The notes beneath the pieces are model-generated. The model searched no databases and was not told the origin of the DNA. It was given only the letters and a program-made list of their open reading frames with translations. A program made the position numbers and the translations under genes. This document shows positions 51,452 through 61,097 of a DNA stretch of 64,000 bases, in pieces. Source of the DNA: Flavobacterium hungaricum (lineage in GTDB: Bacteria; Bacteroidota; Bacteroidia; Flavobacteriales; Flavobacteriaceae); the NCBI RefSeq assembly GCF_015182285.1, contig NZ_PRDM01000002.1:124001-188000 (forward strand). The letters run 5' to 3'. How positions within the stretch are numbered: the stretch's first letter is position 1; every line of letters begins with the position of its first letter.

Positions 51452-54271
51452 ATGGAAAAAAATTACCTGGTTCTTTTTATAGTTTTGTTTTTTCAAATTG
51501 CTTTCGCACAAGACGAAACCATTTTTACGGGAATTGTAGTAGATTCTAAAACAGAAAATCCGCTGGAAAATGTTGTACTAACGATCCAGAACTCCAATAT
51601 CACCCAGCTCACAAAGTTTAACGGAAAATTCGAATTACACTCTTCCATAACAGGAACGCAATTATTATTGGTGCATTGCCAAGGTTACAAAGAGCTGCTT
51701 TTAAAAATAGAGTCTCAACCTGGAAAAAAAATCTATCTCGGGATTCTGCAGCTAGAAAGCACTTTTACAGATGAAATTCCCGCAGCACTAATAACTTTAT
51801 TAGACAGTGATTTTTCTGATGACAATAGTTCTTCAGAAACCACTTCTGGACTTTTACAATCTTCCAAAGATGCTTTTATGCAGGCATCGGCATTTAATTG
51901 GGGACAAGCCCGATTTCGGGTCCGCGGTTTAGACAGCGAAAACGGAACCATGATGCTCAACGGAATGACGATGAACAAAATCTATGATGGCAGACCGCAA
52001 TGGAACAATTGGGGAGGCTTGAATAATGTACTTCGTAATCAGGAATTTTCGATTGGTACAGCTGTTTCCAATTATACTTTTGGAGGTGTTTTAGGAACAC
52101 AGCAAATTTTTACCCAGGCTTCTATCTATCGTAAAGGGACTTCATTGATTTTTTCTGGCAGTAATACCACCTATTCGTGGCGTGCAATTGGCACGTATGC
52201 TTCTGGAATGAATGCGTCAGGCTGGGCATATGTTGTTTCTGCAGGAAAACGCTGGGCAGACGAAGGTTATTTTGAAGGCACAAATTTTAATGCAGATTCT
52301 TTTTTTCTTAGTGTCGAAAAGAAATTAAATGCAAAGCATTCTTTAAATTTTACGGGATTTTATACGCCAAATTCACGTGGTAAAAATGCGGCCAATACAA
52401 ATGAAGTTGTTCAGTTAAAGGATGAAAAATACAATCCGTATTGGGGATTTCAGAACGGAGAAAAGAGGAATGCCCGAGTAAAAAATGTCGAAGAACCGTT
52501 GTTGATGCTCAATCATTATTTTAAAATTGATGAGCAGACAAAACTCAATTCGGGCGTAATGTATCAGTTTGGTAAAGTAGGAAACAGTACTATCGACTAC
52601 CAAAATGCCGACAGTCCAGATCCGGTTTATTATAGAAAAATGCCAAGCTATTTTAGTTCGCTTTACGCGAAAGACAATGGCGAATTTTCGGGTGAGTTTA
52701 CTCCCGACTATGATAACGCAGCAAAAAACAAATTGGCATTTTTGGCCAATTCGCAGATCGACTGGAATCAAATGTATTTTGCAAATCAAAAACAGGGAAC
52801 AAATGGATTTGAACCCTCAAAAAGTCATTATGTACTTTATGAAGACCGAACAGACGACAGAACTTTTGCTGTAAATTCAAACCTCAATACACAAATTACT
52901 CCCAATATTTCTTTTGATGGAGGGTTTACTTTTAAAAATATACGATCGCATAATTTTCAATATTTATTAGATCTGCTTGGTGGTGCCTATTTTGAAGATA
53001 TTGATCCGTTTTACAAAGGAAATCTTTCGCAGTCTGATCTGCAAAACCCAAATAGACAAGTCAAAAAAGGCGACACATACGGTTACAATTATAATTTTCT
53101 GGCCAATACCATAGATGTTTTTACGCAGTTTAAATTTACATACAACAAGACAGAATTCTTTTTGGCGCAGTCTTACGCCGCATCAAATTATCAAAGAGAA
53201 GGTTTGTACCAAAACGGACTTTATCCCGAAACTTCTTTAGGAAAAAGCGAGAAAGTCAATTTTGAAAACTTTGGTTTCAAAGGCGGGTTCATGTATAAAA
53301 TTTCGGGAAAACAGCTGTTGTTTTTTAGCGGATCACATCTTACCAGAGCACCTTCACTTCGAAATACTTTTTCTAATTCCCGTTTGAATAATGCTGTTGT
53401 TGACGGAATTGAAAGCGAAACTGTAAGCAGTGCCGAGGCCAATTATGTGTATCGTTCTCCCAAACTAAAACTACGCTTAACGGCCTATTATACTGCAATC
53501 AAAAACGCTTCAAAGACATCTTTTTTCTACGCTGAAGGGATTTTTGATAATGGAGCAGGTTACGATGCAACAGATGCTTTTGTGAGTCAGACTTTGACAA
53601 AATTAGACAAGAAAAATACCGGAGTAGAATTCGGTTTGGATTATCAGATTTCATCGACATTTAAAACTACATTTTCGGCTGCTTTAGGGAATTATGTTAT
53701 TGCAAGTAATCCAAACGTAATGATTACAAATGATGCCAATAGAGTAAAAGAGGATGCTAAAACAACCTTTGATTTTGGACCGGCTTATCTTAAAAACTAC
53801 AAACAATCTGGAACACCGCAGCAGGCCTATTCATTTGGATTAGAATATCGTGACCCTAAATTTTGGTGGTGCGGCGCCAATATTAACTATTTGGCCGAGA
53901 GCTATATTGATGTCTCGCCAATTTCGAGAACTTCTCAGTTTTACAGCAATCCAGCAAATGGTTTTCCGTTTCCCGAAGCTACTTTTGAACGTGGAAATGA
54001 ATTGTTAAAACAAGAGAAATTTGACCCTGTCATGCTGCTTAATATTAATGGCGGTAAATCATGGCGTATTCGTAAAAAATATATAGGTCTCTTTGCGAGC
54101 GTAAATAATGCATTAAATCTAATCTATAAGTCGGGTGGTTTTGAGCAGGCAAGAAATGCCAATTTTAGGGCACTGAATCAAGATGTTTCCAGCGGAACAC
54201 CTTCTTTTGGCTCTAAATATTATTACGGTTACGGACGAACTTATTTTCTAAATCTTACACTTGGTTTATAA
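51452..54271 (+). CDS. TonB-dependent outer-membrane receptor
   Basis: A 939-residue receptor with a signal peptide (about 1-19, IAFAQ), an N-terminal carboxypeptidase-regulatory-like domain (about 25-105, FTGIVVDSKTENPLENVVL), a plug (FRVRGLDSENGTMMLNGM, GGVLGTQQI) and a long C-terminal barrel ending in RTYFLNLTLGL. Imports a substrate across the outer membrane using TonB energy. The start MEKNYLVLF was chosen for the signal peptide. The paired DUF5689 lipoprotein follows by 19 bases. Substrate unknown. Confidence 0.92.
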   Translation: MEKNYLVLFIVLFFQIAFAQDETIFTGIVVDSKTENPLENVVLTIQNSNITQLTKFNGKFELHSSITGTQLLLVHCQGYKELLLKIESQPGKKIYLGILQLESTFTDEIPAALITLLDSDFSDDNSSSETTSGLLQSSKDAFMQASAFNWGQARFRVRGLDSENGTMMLNGMTMNKIYDGRPQWNNWGGLNNVLRNQEFSIGTAVSNYTFGGVLGTQQIFTQASIYRKGTSLIFSGSNTTYSWRAIGTYASGMNASGWAYVVSAGKRWADEGYFEGTNFNADSFFLSVEKKLNAKHSLNFTGFYTPNSRGKNAANTNEVVQLKDEKYNPYWGFQNGEKRNARVKNVEEPLLMLNHYFKIDEQTKLNSGVMYQFGKVGNSTIDYQNADSPDPVYYRKMPSYFSSLYAKDNGEFSGEFTPDYDNAAKNKLAFLANSQIDWNQMYFANQKQGTNGFEPSKSHYVLYEDRTDDRTFAVNSNLNTQITPNISFDGGFTFKNIRSHNFQYLLDLLGGAYFEDIDPFYKGNLSQSDLQNPNRQVKKGDTYGYNYNFLANTIDVFTQFKFTYNKTEFFLAQSYAASNYQREGLYQNGLYPETSLGKSEKVNFENFGFKGGFMYKISGKQLLFFSGSHLTRAPSLRNTFSNSRLNNAVVDGIESETVSSAEANYVYRSPKLKLRLTAYYTAIKNASKTSFFYAEGIFDNGAGYDATDAFVSQTLTKLDKKNTGVEFGLDYQISSTFKTTFSAALGNYVIASNPNVMITNDANRVKEDAKTTFDFGPAYLKNYKQSGTPQQAYSFGLEYRDPKFWWCGANINYLAESYIDVSPISRTSQFYSNPANGFPFPEATFERGNELLKQEKFDPVMLLNINGGKSWRIRKKYIGLFASVNNALNLIYKSGGFEQARNANFRALNQDVSSGTPSFGSKYYYGYGRTYFLNLTLGL

Positions 54272-54290
54272 ACTGAAAAAATTCTCTCTT

Positions 54291-55628
54291 ATGAAAAAAT
54301 TAATTTTACTTTTTATCTCAATAACAATTTGTAGTTGTAATCCCGAAGCTGAATCTCCAAAATTAGCCTGTACACAACCTGATTTTATGGTAAACAAAAC
54401 GGTCAATAAAATATATGAGCTTTCTGGTACTACTGCAAAGCAATATTTATACGATGACATTATTGAGGCATATGTTGTTTCTAGTGATGAAGGAGGAAAT
54501 TTTTTCAAATCGATATCATTTCAAACGCTCGCGTCTGACCATATTCCAGCAATTGGCTTTAGTGTTCCCATAGACGTTTCTAACACTTATATTGATTACA
54601 GGGTAGGAAATAAAGTGTATGTAAAGCTTAAAAATCAGTTTACAGATTTATATTATGGAGGTCTGCGAATTGGGAGTCTCTATGTGAGTAATGCTGGTGA
54701 TCCCACAATAGGCAGAATTTCGCAAAACGACTTTAGAAATGTTTTAAATGCTTCTTGTACTACAATTGACGAAAACAAACTTGTTGAATCTCTTTCGATC
54801 GAAGAGGCACTTTCTGATTCGAAATTGAATACTTTAATAGAATTGCAAGATGTTGAATTTACAGAAGCAGCGTTAGGACGTCATTATTTTGAAGAATCGA
54901 ACAATGTTGGAGGATCAACAAACTGGAACTTACGAGATAAAACAGGAAATCAAATTATTTTTAGAACCAGCGCTTACGCTAAATTTGCAGATCATTTTGT
55001 GCCAGAAGGAAGTGGAAAAGTAAGGGGGATTCTAACAAAATTTGGATCGGATTATCAATTTATGGTTCGTTCTGAAAGTGATATTGTGATGAACGGAAAA
55101 AGAAACGTTCCATTTTTTGCAGAAGATTTTCAGTCGGTAAAAAACAATGTCAATTTTGTGCTTCCAGGCTGGAGTAATATTGTAGAAAAAGCGTCAAAAA
55201 TATGGAAGAGCATGGTGTATTCAGGAAATGGTTATGCGGAGTTTAATACCACCAGCACAACTGCAGCAGAGAACATTGCGTGGCTGGTTTCTCCAAAAAT
55301 AAATTTATCAGATTATAAAAATGCAGTATTGTCTTTTAGAAGCGCACAGCATGATCTAAAAGTTGATTCGCCTCTAAATACATTAGAAGTTTACATTTCG
55401 ACCAATTTTGACGGCTCTAGTATTACAAAGGCAAAATGGACGAGAGTAGAAGCAAAAGTTCCCTCTCTCGCTACACCCTCACGACAATTTATAAGCTCTG
55501 GCGGCATCGATTTATCTTCTTATTCAGGAAATATTAATATCGCATTTAGATATGTCGGATCTGGAAAAGACAAGACATTAAACGGTGCTTTTATGGTAGA
55601 TGATGTTAAGATTTTTGGAGAAAAATAA
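54291..55628 (+). CDS. DUF5689 lipoprotein, partner of the receptor
   Basis: A 445-residue lipoprotein (TICSC, Cys16). The N-terminal part (about 35-250, YDDIIEAYVVSSDEGGNFFK; GNKVYVKLKNQFTDLYYGG) fits DUF5689, and the C-terminal part (FFAEDFQSVKNNVNFVLPGW to MVDDVKIFGE) a DUF5017/choice-of-anchor J beta-sandwich. Such proteins pair with TonB-dependent receptors as surface binding partners. The start MKKLILLFIS was chosen for the signal peptide. Confidence 0.85.
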   Translation: MKKLILLFISITICSCNPEAESPKLACTQPDFMVNKTVNKIYELSGTTAKQYLYDDIIEAYVVSSDEGGNFFKSISFQTLASDHIPAIGFSVPIDVSNTYIDYRVGNKVYVKLKNQFTDLYYGGLRIGSLYVSNAGDPTIGRISQNDFRNVLNASCTTIDENKLVESLSIEEALSDSKLNTLIELQDVEFTEAALGRHYFEESNNVGGSTNWNLRDKTGNQIIFRTSAYAKFADHFVPEGSGKVRGILTKFGSDYQFMVRSESDIVMNGKRNVPFFAEDFQSVKNNVNFVLPGWSNIVEKASKIWKSMVYSGNGYAEFNTTSTTAAENIAWLVSPKINLSDYKNAVLSFRSAQHDLKVDSPLNTLEVYISTNFDGSSITKAKWTRVEAKVPSLATPSRQFISSGGIDLSSYSGNINIAFRYVGSGKDKTLNGAFMVDDVKIFGEK

Positions 55629-55764
55629 GATGCTATTAATAAAATGTAAATTAAACGTTTGATTTTTAGTGTTTTGTTGAAAAGTTTGTAGTTTTTAGAT
55701 TTCAAAACCTAGAAATATAATTGATTTTTGTACTTTGGTCGTCCCAAATCAATACAAATATCAC

Positions 55765-56622
55765 ATGAAGACCTACTTTATCGCCATCCTGATGATGGTA
55801 TTTCCATGTCTATTGCACAGTCAGGACAATGTAAAACTTAAGCAGATTAATATTGTAAAAACAAATTACCAAAACTCTAAAGACGGAGAGATTGTTAACA
55901 AAACAATGGTTTTTAAAGATGGTAAACTAGAGACAATTACAACTTCAGATGTAATACAGCACTTTTTTTATAACAAAAGCGGTTTGCTGGATATGACGGT
56001 AAAAGATAAAGTTGGAAGCGACTGGAAAGAGGTAGTAAACTATACTTATGACGCGGATAACAGAATCACGAAATTTGTAAAAAAATATCAGGAAGGTCCA
56101 AATTATATTACTAAAGTGGTGTCTTTTGGATATGAAGGCGCAAGAGTAAAAGTGACTACAAAGAAAAGTACCAATCACCAGAATCTGGTGGACGATATTG
56201 AATATATCGTAGAAAACGGAATCATTGTAAGACGTACTTCCCGCGATAGAAACAAACAGATTATTGGTAAAATAGAGTATGTTTATGTAAACGATAATGT
56301 ATCTAAACATAAAGGATTAGTAGGAGATAAAATTTCTAAATCTTACACTTATGATGATAAAAAATCAGTTGACCAGTTAATTGTTCAAAATCTTTTTGGG
56401 GATAACTATAAAATTATTGTTCCGATGATTTCTTACCATGAAGAAGAATTTGAATTTGAATCTATTTCATACAATAACGAAATGAATTTTAGCCCATCGT
56501 CTGCAGTTTTAGTGGCGATCAGCAGAAAATACAAATACAATAAATTAAACTATCCAATTTCGTGCTCGCAGATTGAAGAGAACGGAATTGTAAAAACAGA
56601 AAAAACGTTTATTTACGAATAA
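55765..56622 (+). CDS. Exported hypothetical protein
   Basis: A 285-residue protein with a signal peptide (about 1-19, LLHSQ). The body is made of repeated beta segments of YD-repeat character (HFFYNKSGLLDMTVKDKVGS, VNYTYDADNRITKFVKKYQE, SKSYTYDDKKS), so it may form a small beta scaffold. No enzyme motif. It lies between the receptor operon and hflX. Confidence 0.7.
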   Translation: MKTYFIAILMMVFPCLLHSQDNVKLKQINIVKTNYQNSKDGEIVNKTMVFKDGKLETITTSDVIQHFFYNKSGLLDMTVKDKVGSDWKEVVNYTYDADNRITKFVKKYQEGPNYITKVVSFGYEGARVKVTTKKSTNHQNLVDDIEYIVENGIIVRRTSRDRNKQIIGKIEYVYVNDNVSKHKGLVGDKISKSYTYDDKKSVDQLIVQNLFGDNYKIIVPMISYHEEEFEFESISYNNEMNFSPSSAVLVAISRKYKYNKLNYPISCSQIEENGIVKTEKTFIYE

Positions 56623-56646
56623 AGGTTTAGAACTTAGACCATTTGC

Positions 56647-56691
56647 AAATGGAATTTTGTCGAGTTTATCTTGATGGAGTTCCATTTTTTT
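56647..56691 (+). terminator. Possible terminator after the exported protein
   Basis: AAATGGAA ... TTCCATTT with a large loop, then a T-run. Weak. Confidence 0.4.
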
Positions 56692-56758
56692 ATGAAGAAA
56701 CACATCGGATATAAATTTAAAAACGAAATTGTATAAGCAATTGTAGCGTACAAATGTT

Positions 56759-56766
56759 TAAATTTG
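56759..56766 (+). promoter_or_regulatory. -7 element for hflX
   Basis: TAAATTTG matches TAnnTTTG, 17 bases before the hflX ATG. No exact TTG at the best spacing. Confidence 0.5.
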
Positions 56767-56782
56767 CACCTTATTCAAGACT

Positions 56783-58018
56783 ATGTTAGAAAAAGAAGTT
56801 ATAAATTTTGAGAGAACGGTAATTGTTGGAATCGTTACTCAAAATCAAAGTGAAGAAAAATTAAACGAATATTTGGACGAATTGGAGTTTTTGACGTTTA
56901 CCGCTGGCGGTGAAGTAATAAAACGCTTTTCGCAAAAAATGGAACGCCCAAACCCGAAAACTTTTGTAGGGACGGGAAAAATAGACGAAATCAATCTTTT
57001 TGTTGTAGAAAACAAAATCTCGACTGTCATTTTTGATGACGAGTTAACACCGTCACAGCAAAAGAACATCTCGAGAATTATTGATTGTAAAATTCTGGAC
57101 AGAACCAACTTGATTCTGGATATTTTTGCGCAAAGAGCAGAAACTTCGTATGCTAGAACGCAGGTAGAATTGGCACAATGCCAATATTTACTGCCAAGGC
57201 TTTCTGGTTTATGGACGCACCTTGAGCGTCAAAAAGGAGGTATCGGTATGCGTGGTCCTGGAGAAACAGAGATTGAAACAGACAGACGTATTGTTCGTGA
57301 TCGAATTTCGTTATTGAAAGATAAAATCAAAACGATTGACAAACAAATGGGGGTTCAGCGCAGCAACCGCGGTGCGATGGTACGTGTGGCTTTGGTGGGT
57401 TATACCAACGTTGGAAAATCGACTTTAATGAATGCTGTTGGTAAAAGTGATGTTTTTGTTGAGAATAAATTATTCGCAACTTTAGATACAACAGTGCGAA
57501 AAGTGGTGATTAAAAATCTGCCGTTTTTGCTTTCTGACACGGTAGGATTTATTAGAAAACTGCCAACGCAATTGGTTGATTCCTTTAAAAGTACTCTGGA
57601 TGAGGTTCGCGAAGCCGATTTATTACTGCATGTTGTAGATATTTCGCATCCTGAATTTGAAGATCATATCGAATCTGTAAATAAGACTTTACTGGAAATT
57701 AAAAGCAATGATAAACCAACCATTATGGTTTTCAATAAAATCGATGCTTATAAACACCTTACCATCGACGAAGATGATTTGATTACCGAAAGAACACGTA
57801 AACATTATTCACTTAACGAATGGAAACAGACTTGGATGAGTAATGTTGGTGAAGATAATGCGTTGTTTATTTCGGCTAGAAATAAAGAAAACTTCGAAGA
57901 GTTTAGAGAAGTAGTGTATGAGGCTGTTCGTCAGATTCATATAACCAGATTCCCATACAATAAGTTTTTGTATCCTGATTATAAAGATGCAATCGAAAAG
58001 GAAGAGGAGCAGGAATAA
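56783..58018 (+). CDS. hflX: GTPase HflX
   Basis: Ribosome-splitting GTPase involved in stress recovery, 411 residues. An N-terminal HflX domain (FTAGGEVIKRFSQKMERPNP, FDDELTPSQQKNI), the linker GGIGMRGPGETEIETDRRIV, then the G domain: G1 GYTNVGKSTLMNAV, G3 DTVGFIRKLPTQLVDSF, G4 FNKID. Length and order match the family. Confidence 0.96.
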   Translation: MLEKEVINFERTVIVGIVTQNQSEEKLNEYLDELEFLTFTAGGEVIKRFSQKMERPNPKTFVGTGKIDEINLFVVENKISTVIFDDELTPSQQKNISRIIDCKILDRTNLILDIFAQRAETSYARTQVELAQCQYLLPRLSGLWTHLERQKGGIGMRGPGETEIETDRRIVRDRISLLKDKIKTIDKQMGVQRSNRGAMVRVALVGYTNVGKSTLMNAVGKSDVFVENKLFATLDTTVRKVVIKNLPFLLSDTVGFIRKLPTQLVDSFKSTLDEVREADLLLHVVDISHPEFEDHIESVNKTLLEIKSNDKPTIMVFNKIDAYKHLTIDEDDLITERTRKHYSLNEWKQTWMSNVGEDNALFISARNKENFEEFREVVYEAVRQIHITRFPYNKFLYPDYKDAIEKEEEQE

Positions 58019-58067
58019 GTAATTTACGGCAAAGAGCGCTAAGATTTTTATATCCTAGGGTTTTATT

Positions 58068-58121
58068 AAACACAAAGTTCGCAAAAGCTAAATATTACAG
58101 CCTTGCGAACTTTGTGTTTTT
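58068..58121. terminator. Bidirectional terminator between hflX and the DUF3078 gene
   Basis: Perfect 17-bp stem AAACACAAAGTTCGCAA / TTGCGAACTTTGTGTTT with an 18-base loop and T-run. Its vocabulary (GCGAACTTTG) returns at 63890-64000. Confidence 0.85.
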
Positions 58122-58183
58122 AAGATGTATTAAATATAATTTAGTGGTTTTTGCGGTAAAATTAAGTGGTTTCCAATTTCAAA

Positions 58184-59134
58184 TTAAAACCCAAAATTAA
58201 CTCCTAAACCAAATACTTGTCTTGTTTGAAGACCTCTGAAGGCATTGTCATCATATATAGCCTGAAAAGAAAAGTTTGCAGACAGAAATTTGTTAATTTT
58301 CATAATGATGTTCAGGGAGTAATTGATATCGACATTTTGAGGATCTTCTAAATAATTAGAATATAAATTCAGCGTGTTTTCTGCTGTTACATTGGTCATT
58401 ATGGCTAATTTATAATAAACAGAAGCATAAAAACCGAGTTCGTAGCGCATGGTTTTGCCTTCGTCAACTCCAAAATAGTCGCCGTCTACATATGGCAAAT
58501 CTGTAAATCTGTCAATTCCGCTTGTATAAGCATTGTCTACAAAAGTAAATTTTGAAGTCAGAGGAGCAAAGTTTATTTTAAGATTGTCATCTTTTGTCCA
58601 ATAAATACCAGGCCCCGTGGTTAGGTATCCAGGAGACATGAATTTGGTTTGTTCTGTTCTAATTTCTTTTCCGTTTTCATCCTGCCCGTAAATATAACCC
58701 GTTGTAAATTGGGTTCTGAAATTTAGGAAATAGGAGTAATACCATTCACCAAAAGCTCTTTTTCCAACAATTGAATTGAACTCTAGACGGTCATCTGTTT
58801 TTTTTCCGAAGTCGGTATTTTTAGTTTGTAAAAGTCCGTAAGAAGCAAGAATTTTATTGTCCCAAGTAAGATCGTCTTTTTTATAATTGAAGTCGTAATT
58901 TATGCCTAAAGTTCCAGAAAAACTATCTTCACCACCAGCGATCCAGTTGTTAAAGCTGGATTGGTTCAATAAGAGCGATACGGTTCCTTTTGCTTTCCAG
59001 CCTTCGCCTTCAATTGTATCGTTGATTTTTTTTACTGCTTTTTCGGTATTCTGAATTAATTCTTTTTCTGAATTTTGTGCCTGAACAATAGCAAAGTTCG
59101 CTAAAATGCATAGTATTAACGCCAGCTTTCTCAT
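58184..59134 (-). CDS. DUF3078 family outer-membrane protein
   Basis: A 316-residue protein with a signal peptide (about 1-19, IVQAQ) and a strand-rich body (GTVSLLLNQSSFNNWIAGGE, the DUF3078 landmark NQSSF-NNW-GG). The last residue is Phe (VNFGF), as in outer-membrane barrels. Function unknown. The start MRKLALILCI was chosen for the signal. It ends the suf-linked minus-strand run. Confidence 0.85.
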   Translation of the reverse strand: MRKLALILCILANFAIVQAQNSEKELIQNTEKAVKKINDTIEGEGWKAKGTVSLLLNQSSFNNWIAGGEDSFSGTLGINYDFNYKKDDLTWDNKILASYGLLQTKNTDFGKKTDDRLEFNSIVGKRAFGEWYYSYFLNFRTQFTTGYIYGQDENGKEIRTEQTKFMSPGYLTTGPGIYWTKDDNLKINFAPLTSKFTFVDNAYTSGIDRFTDLPYVDGDYFGVDEGKTMRYELGFYASVYYKLAIMTNVTAENTLNLYSNYLEDPQNVDINYSLNIIMKINKFLSANFSFQAIYDDNAFRGLQTRQVFGLGVNFGF

Positions 59135-59212
59135 GGTAATTTCATTTAAGTATATTAACAAATATAGTAAAAACGAATTGAAGGTTTAGCGTTAACGGCT
59201 TGAAATTGCAGG

Positions 59213-59722
59213 TTATTTCTTAGATTCTTTGTATAAAGGTACTGCAGAGCATGCTTCGCCATACATAATGCTTCGGGCAAATGGCTGCAGGTAAGTAGTT
59301 GCCAGAATATAGGCTCTCATTGGAACTGGTTTTCTAGAACATCCTTTTACAATAACGGGTTTACTTTTGTAAACAGAATAATCGATTTGGCTTAAGATTT
59401 CTTCATATAAGCTGGAATCAAGGTCTTCAATTGTTCCGTTAACGACTTTTTTAGCAAAAGGTGCCAGATGAACACTTACCAGAATTAATGCCCAAGCGGG
59501 AATAATGGCGTCTGTGCTGCAATATACGGCCACGTATTGGTCTTGGTATTGTGACCAGTCATGATTTTTAAGATGCTCTCTAAAGTCTTTTTCTTTTAAT
59601 AAAAAACCTTCTAAGAGCCATTGCGAAATGTCAATCTGCACGCGTATTCCTTTCGGATAATAATCCTCAAGATCAAATACTTCTAATGCGCTGTTGGCGA
59701 CTTTGTTAACGATTTCTTCCAT
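59213..59722 (-). CDS. DUF2480 family protein
   Basis: A 169-residue cytoplasmic protein. Landmarks of DUF2480: LEDYYPKGIRVQIDISQWL, VAVYCSTDAIIPAWALILVS and CSRKPVPMRAYILATTYLQP. Function unknown, but it is regularly found beside SUF Fe-S assembly genes in Bacteroidota, as here. Confidence 0.88.
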   Translation of the reverse strand: MEEIVNKVANSALEVFDLEDYYPKGIRVQIDISQWLLEGFLLKEKDFREHLKNHDWSQYQDQYVAVYCSTDAIIPAWALILVSVHLAPFAKKVVNGTIEDLDSSLYEEILSQIDYSVYKSKPVIVKGCSRKPVPMRAYILATTYLQPFARSIMYGEACSAVPLYKESKK

Positions 59723-59729
59723 AATTTTC

Positions 59730-59800
59730 TAGTAAACAGTGATCAGTTTTTAGTGATCAGCTTTTAACTGAACACTAAAAAACTAAATACTGAACACTTT
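59730..59800. repeat. Word-repeat palindrome between DUF2480 and sufT-like genes
   Basis: Copies of CAGTGATCAGTTTTTAGTG / CTGAACACTAAAAAACT form a foldable element. Non-coding. Confidence 0.55.
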
Positions 59801-59802
59801 TT

Positions 59803-60126
59803 TTAAAGCATTCCTAATTCTAATTTTGCTTCTTCGCTCATTAAATCTTTACTCCAAGGCGGATCAAAAGTAATTTCGACTTCTACATCTTTTATGTGTT
59901 CGATGGTTTTTACTTTTTCTTCTACTTCTCTCGGAAGACTTTCTGCAACCGGGCAGTTTGGCGAAGTTAGAGTCATTAAGATCTTTACTTCGTAATCGGT
60001 GTTTACCATTACGTCATAAATTAATCCTAATTCGTAAATATCTACAGGAATCTCAGGATCGTAAATGCCTTTTAAAATTCTTACGATTGATTCTCCTAAT
60101 TCATTTGTGTCTATTTCTTGTTCCAT
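59803..60126 (-). CDS. SufT-like DUF59 (MIP18) Fe-S assembly protein
   Basis: A 107-residue protein of the MIP18/DUF59 family, helper in Fe-S cluster maturation. Landmarks: GIYDPEIPVDIYELGLIYDV, MTLTSPNCPVAESLP with the conserved cysteine and EITFDPPWSKDLMSEEAKLE. The start MEQEIDTNELG follows a poor longer frame from 60162. In one minus-strand run with sufE and sufS. Confidence 0.9.
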   Translation of the reverse strand: MEQEIDTNELGESIVRILKGIYDPEIPVDIYELGLIYDVMVNTDYEVKILMTLTSPNCPVAESLPREVEEKVKTIEHIKDVEVEITFDPPWSKDLMSEEAKLELGML

Positions 60127-60147
60127 TTTTTTGTTTGTTATTTTTTT

Positions 60148-60230
60148 CGCCACTAATTTCACTAATTTCCCGAATTAAGCAGTTTGCCTATTAAAATTCG
60201 TGCTAATTCGTGAAATTCGTGGCCGAAGAA
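60148..60230. repeat. Word-repeat palindrome between sufE and sufT-like genes
   Basis: GCCACTAATTTCACTAATTT on one side and AAATTCGTGGCC with AATTCGTG words on the other. Shares vocabulary with 48488-48535. Confidence 0.5.
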
Positions 60231-60232
60231 AT

Positions 60233-60658
60233 TTAATTTTTGTTTTTAGCATCAAAAGCCAAAGCGTACATTTTGATGTTTTTTATCATCGAAACCAAGC
60301 CGTTTGCGCGTGTCGCTGATAAGTGTTCTTTTAGGCCGATTTCATCAATAAATTCGGTATCAGCATTGATAATGTCTGATGCTTTTTGGTTAGAGAAAGC
60401 TCTAATCAAAATTGCAATAATTCCTTTTGTCAAGATGGCATCACTATCTGCTGTAAAGACAATTTTATCATCCTTTTGCTCTCCTTGCAGCCAAACTTTA
60501 GACTGACAGCCTTTGATTAAATTCTCGTCGGTTTTGTATTCTTCTTTAATTAACGGAAGACTTTTTCCTAATTCGATGATGTATTCATAACGCTGCATCC
60601 AGTCATCAAACATGGAGAATTCGTCTATTATTTCGTTTTGAATTTCTTTTATTGTCAT
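60233..60658 (-). CDS. sufE: SufE-like sulfur acceptor
   Basis: Takes persulfide sulfur from SufS and passes it to the Fe-S scaffold. The product is 141 residues with the acceptor Cys51 in LIKGCQSKVWLQGE, and the family start FSMFDDWMQRYEYIIELGK. It begins 2 bases after the lipoprotein gene, on one transcript with sufS. Confidence 0.94.
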   Translation of the reverse strand: MTIKEIQNEIIDEFSMFDDWMQRYEYIIELGKSLPLIKEEYKTDENLIKGCQSKVWLQGEQKDDKIVFTADSDAILTKGIIAILIRAFSNQKASDIINADTEFIDEIGLKEHLSATRANGLVSMIKNIKMYALAFDAKNKN

Positions 60659-60660
60659 AA

Positions 60661-61086
60661 CTATTCTTTAGCGAAATCAACTAATAAATTTACCAGTTTT
60701 TCAATTTCTTTTGGCGGAAAACCATTGTCGAAACCTGCTGTTTCATAGGTTTTTCCGTCTTTTGTTATTTTTAAATTTCCAATAGCGGCCCCGTCATATG
60801 CACGTTTATCGGTTGGTGCTTTGAGAGAAGAAAGGCTTTCTAAATTTATTTTTGAAAATGCAGTTGTAATCTCATTCCATTTTGCATCATCAATAGTGCT
60901 TTTTACAGTTGCCGCATTTCGTTCTTTAGTAACCGAAACGGATTTGTTCTCTACTACAATGCTTTTAAAGTAGCCTCTAGAATGTGCAGAATATTCAATT
61001 TGAGTAGCTGTCATGTCTGCCTTTTTTTGACTGCAGCATCCGCTTGCGATGAAAACAGTTAAGAGTACCATTGATAGTATTCGCAT
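60661..61086 (-). CDS. Hypothetical lipoprotein within the suf run
   Basis: A 141-residue lipoprotein (FIASGC, Cys17). The body has no recognised domain; TIDDAKWNEITTAFSKINLE is helical and the end (EIEKLVNLLVDFAKE) likewise. It lies between sufS (12 bases upstream) and sufE (2 bases downstream), an odd place for an exported protein. Co-transcription is likely, function unknown. Confidence 0.7.
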   Translation of the reverse strand: MRILSMVLLTVFIASGCCSQKKADMTATQIEYSAHSRGYFKSIVVENKSVSVTKERNAATVKSTIDDAKWNEITTAFSKINLESLSSLKAPTDKRAYDGAAIGNLKITKDGKTYETAGFDNGFPPKEIEKLVNLLVDFAKE

Positions 61087-61097
61087 ATATTTATTTT

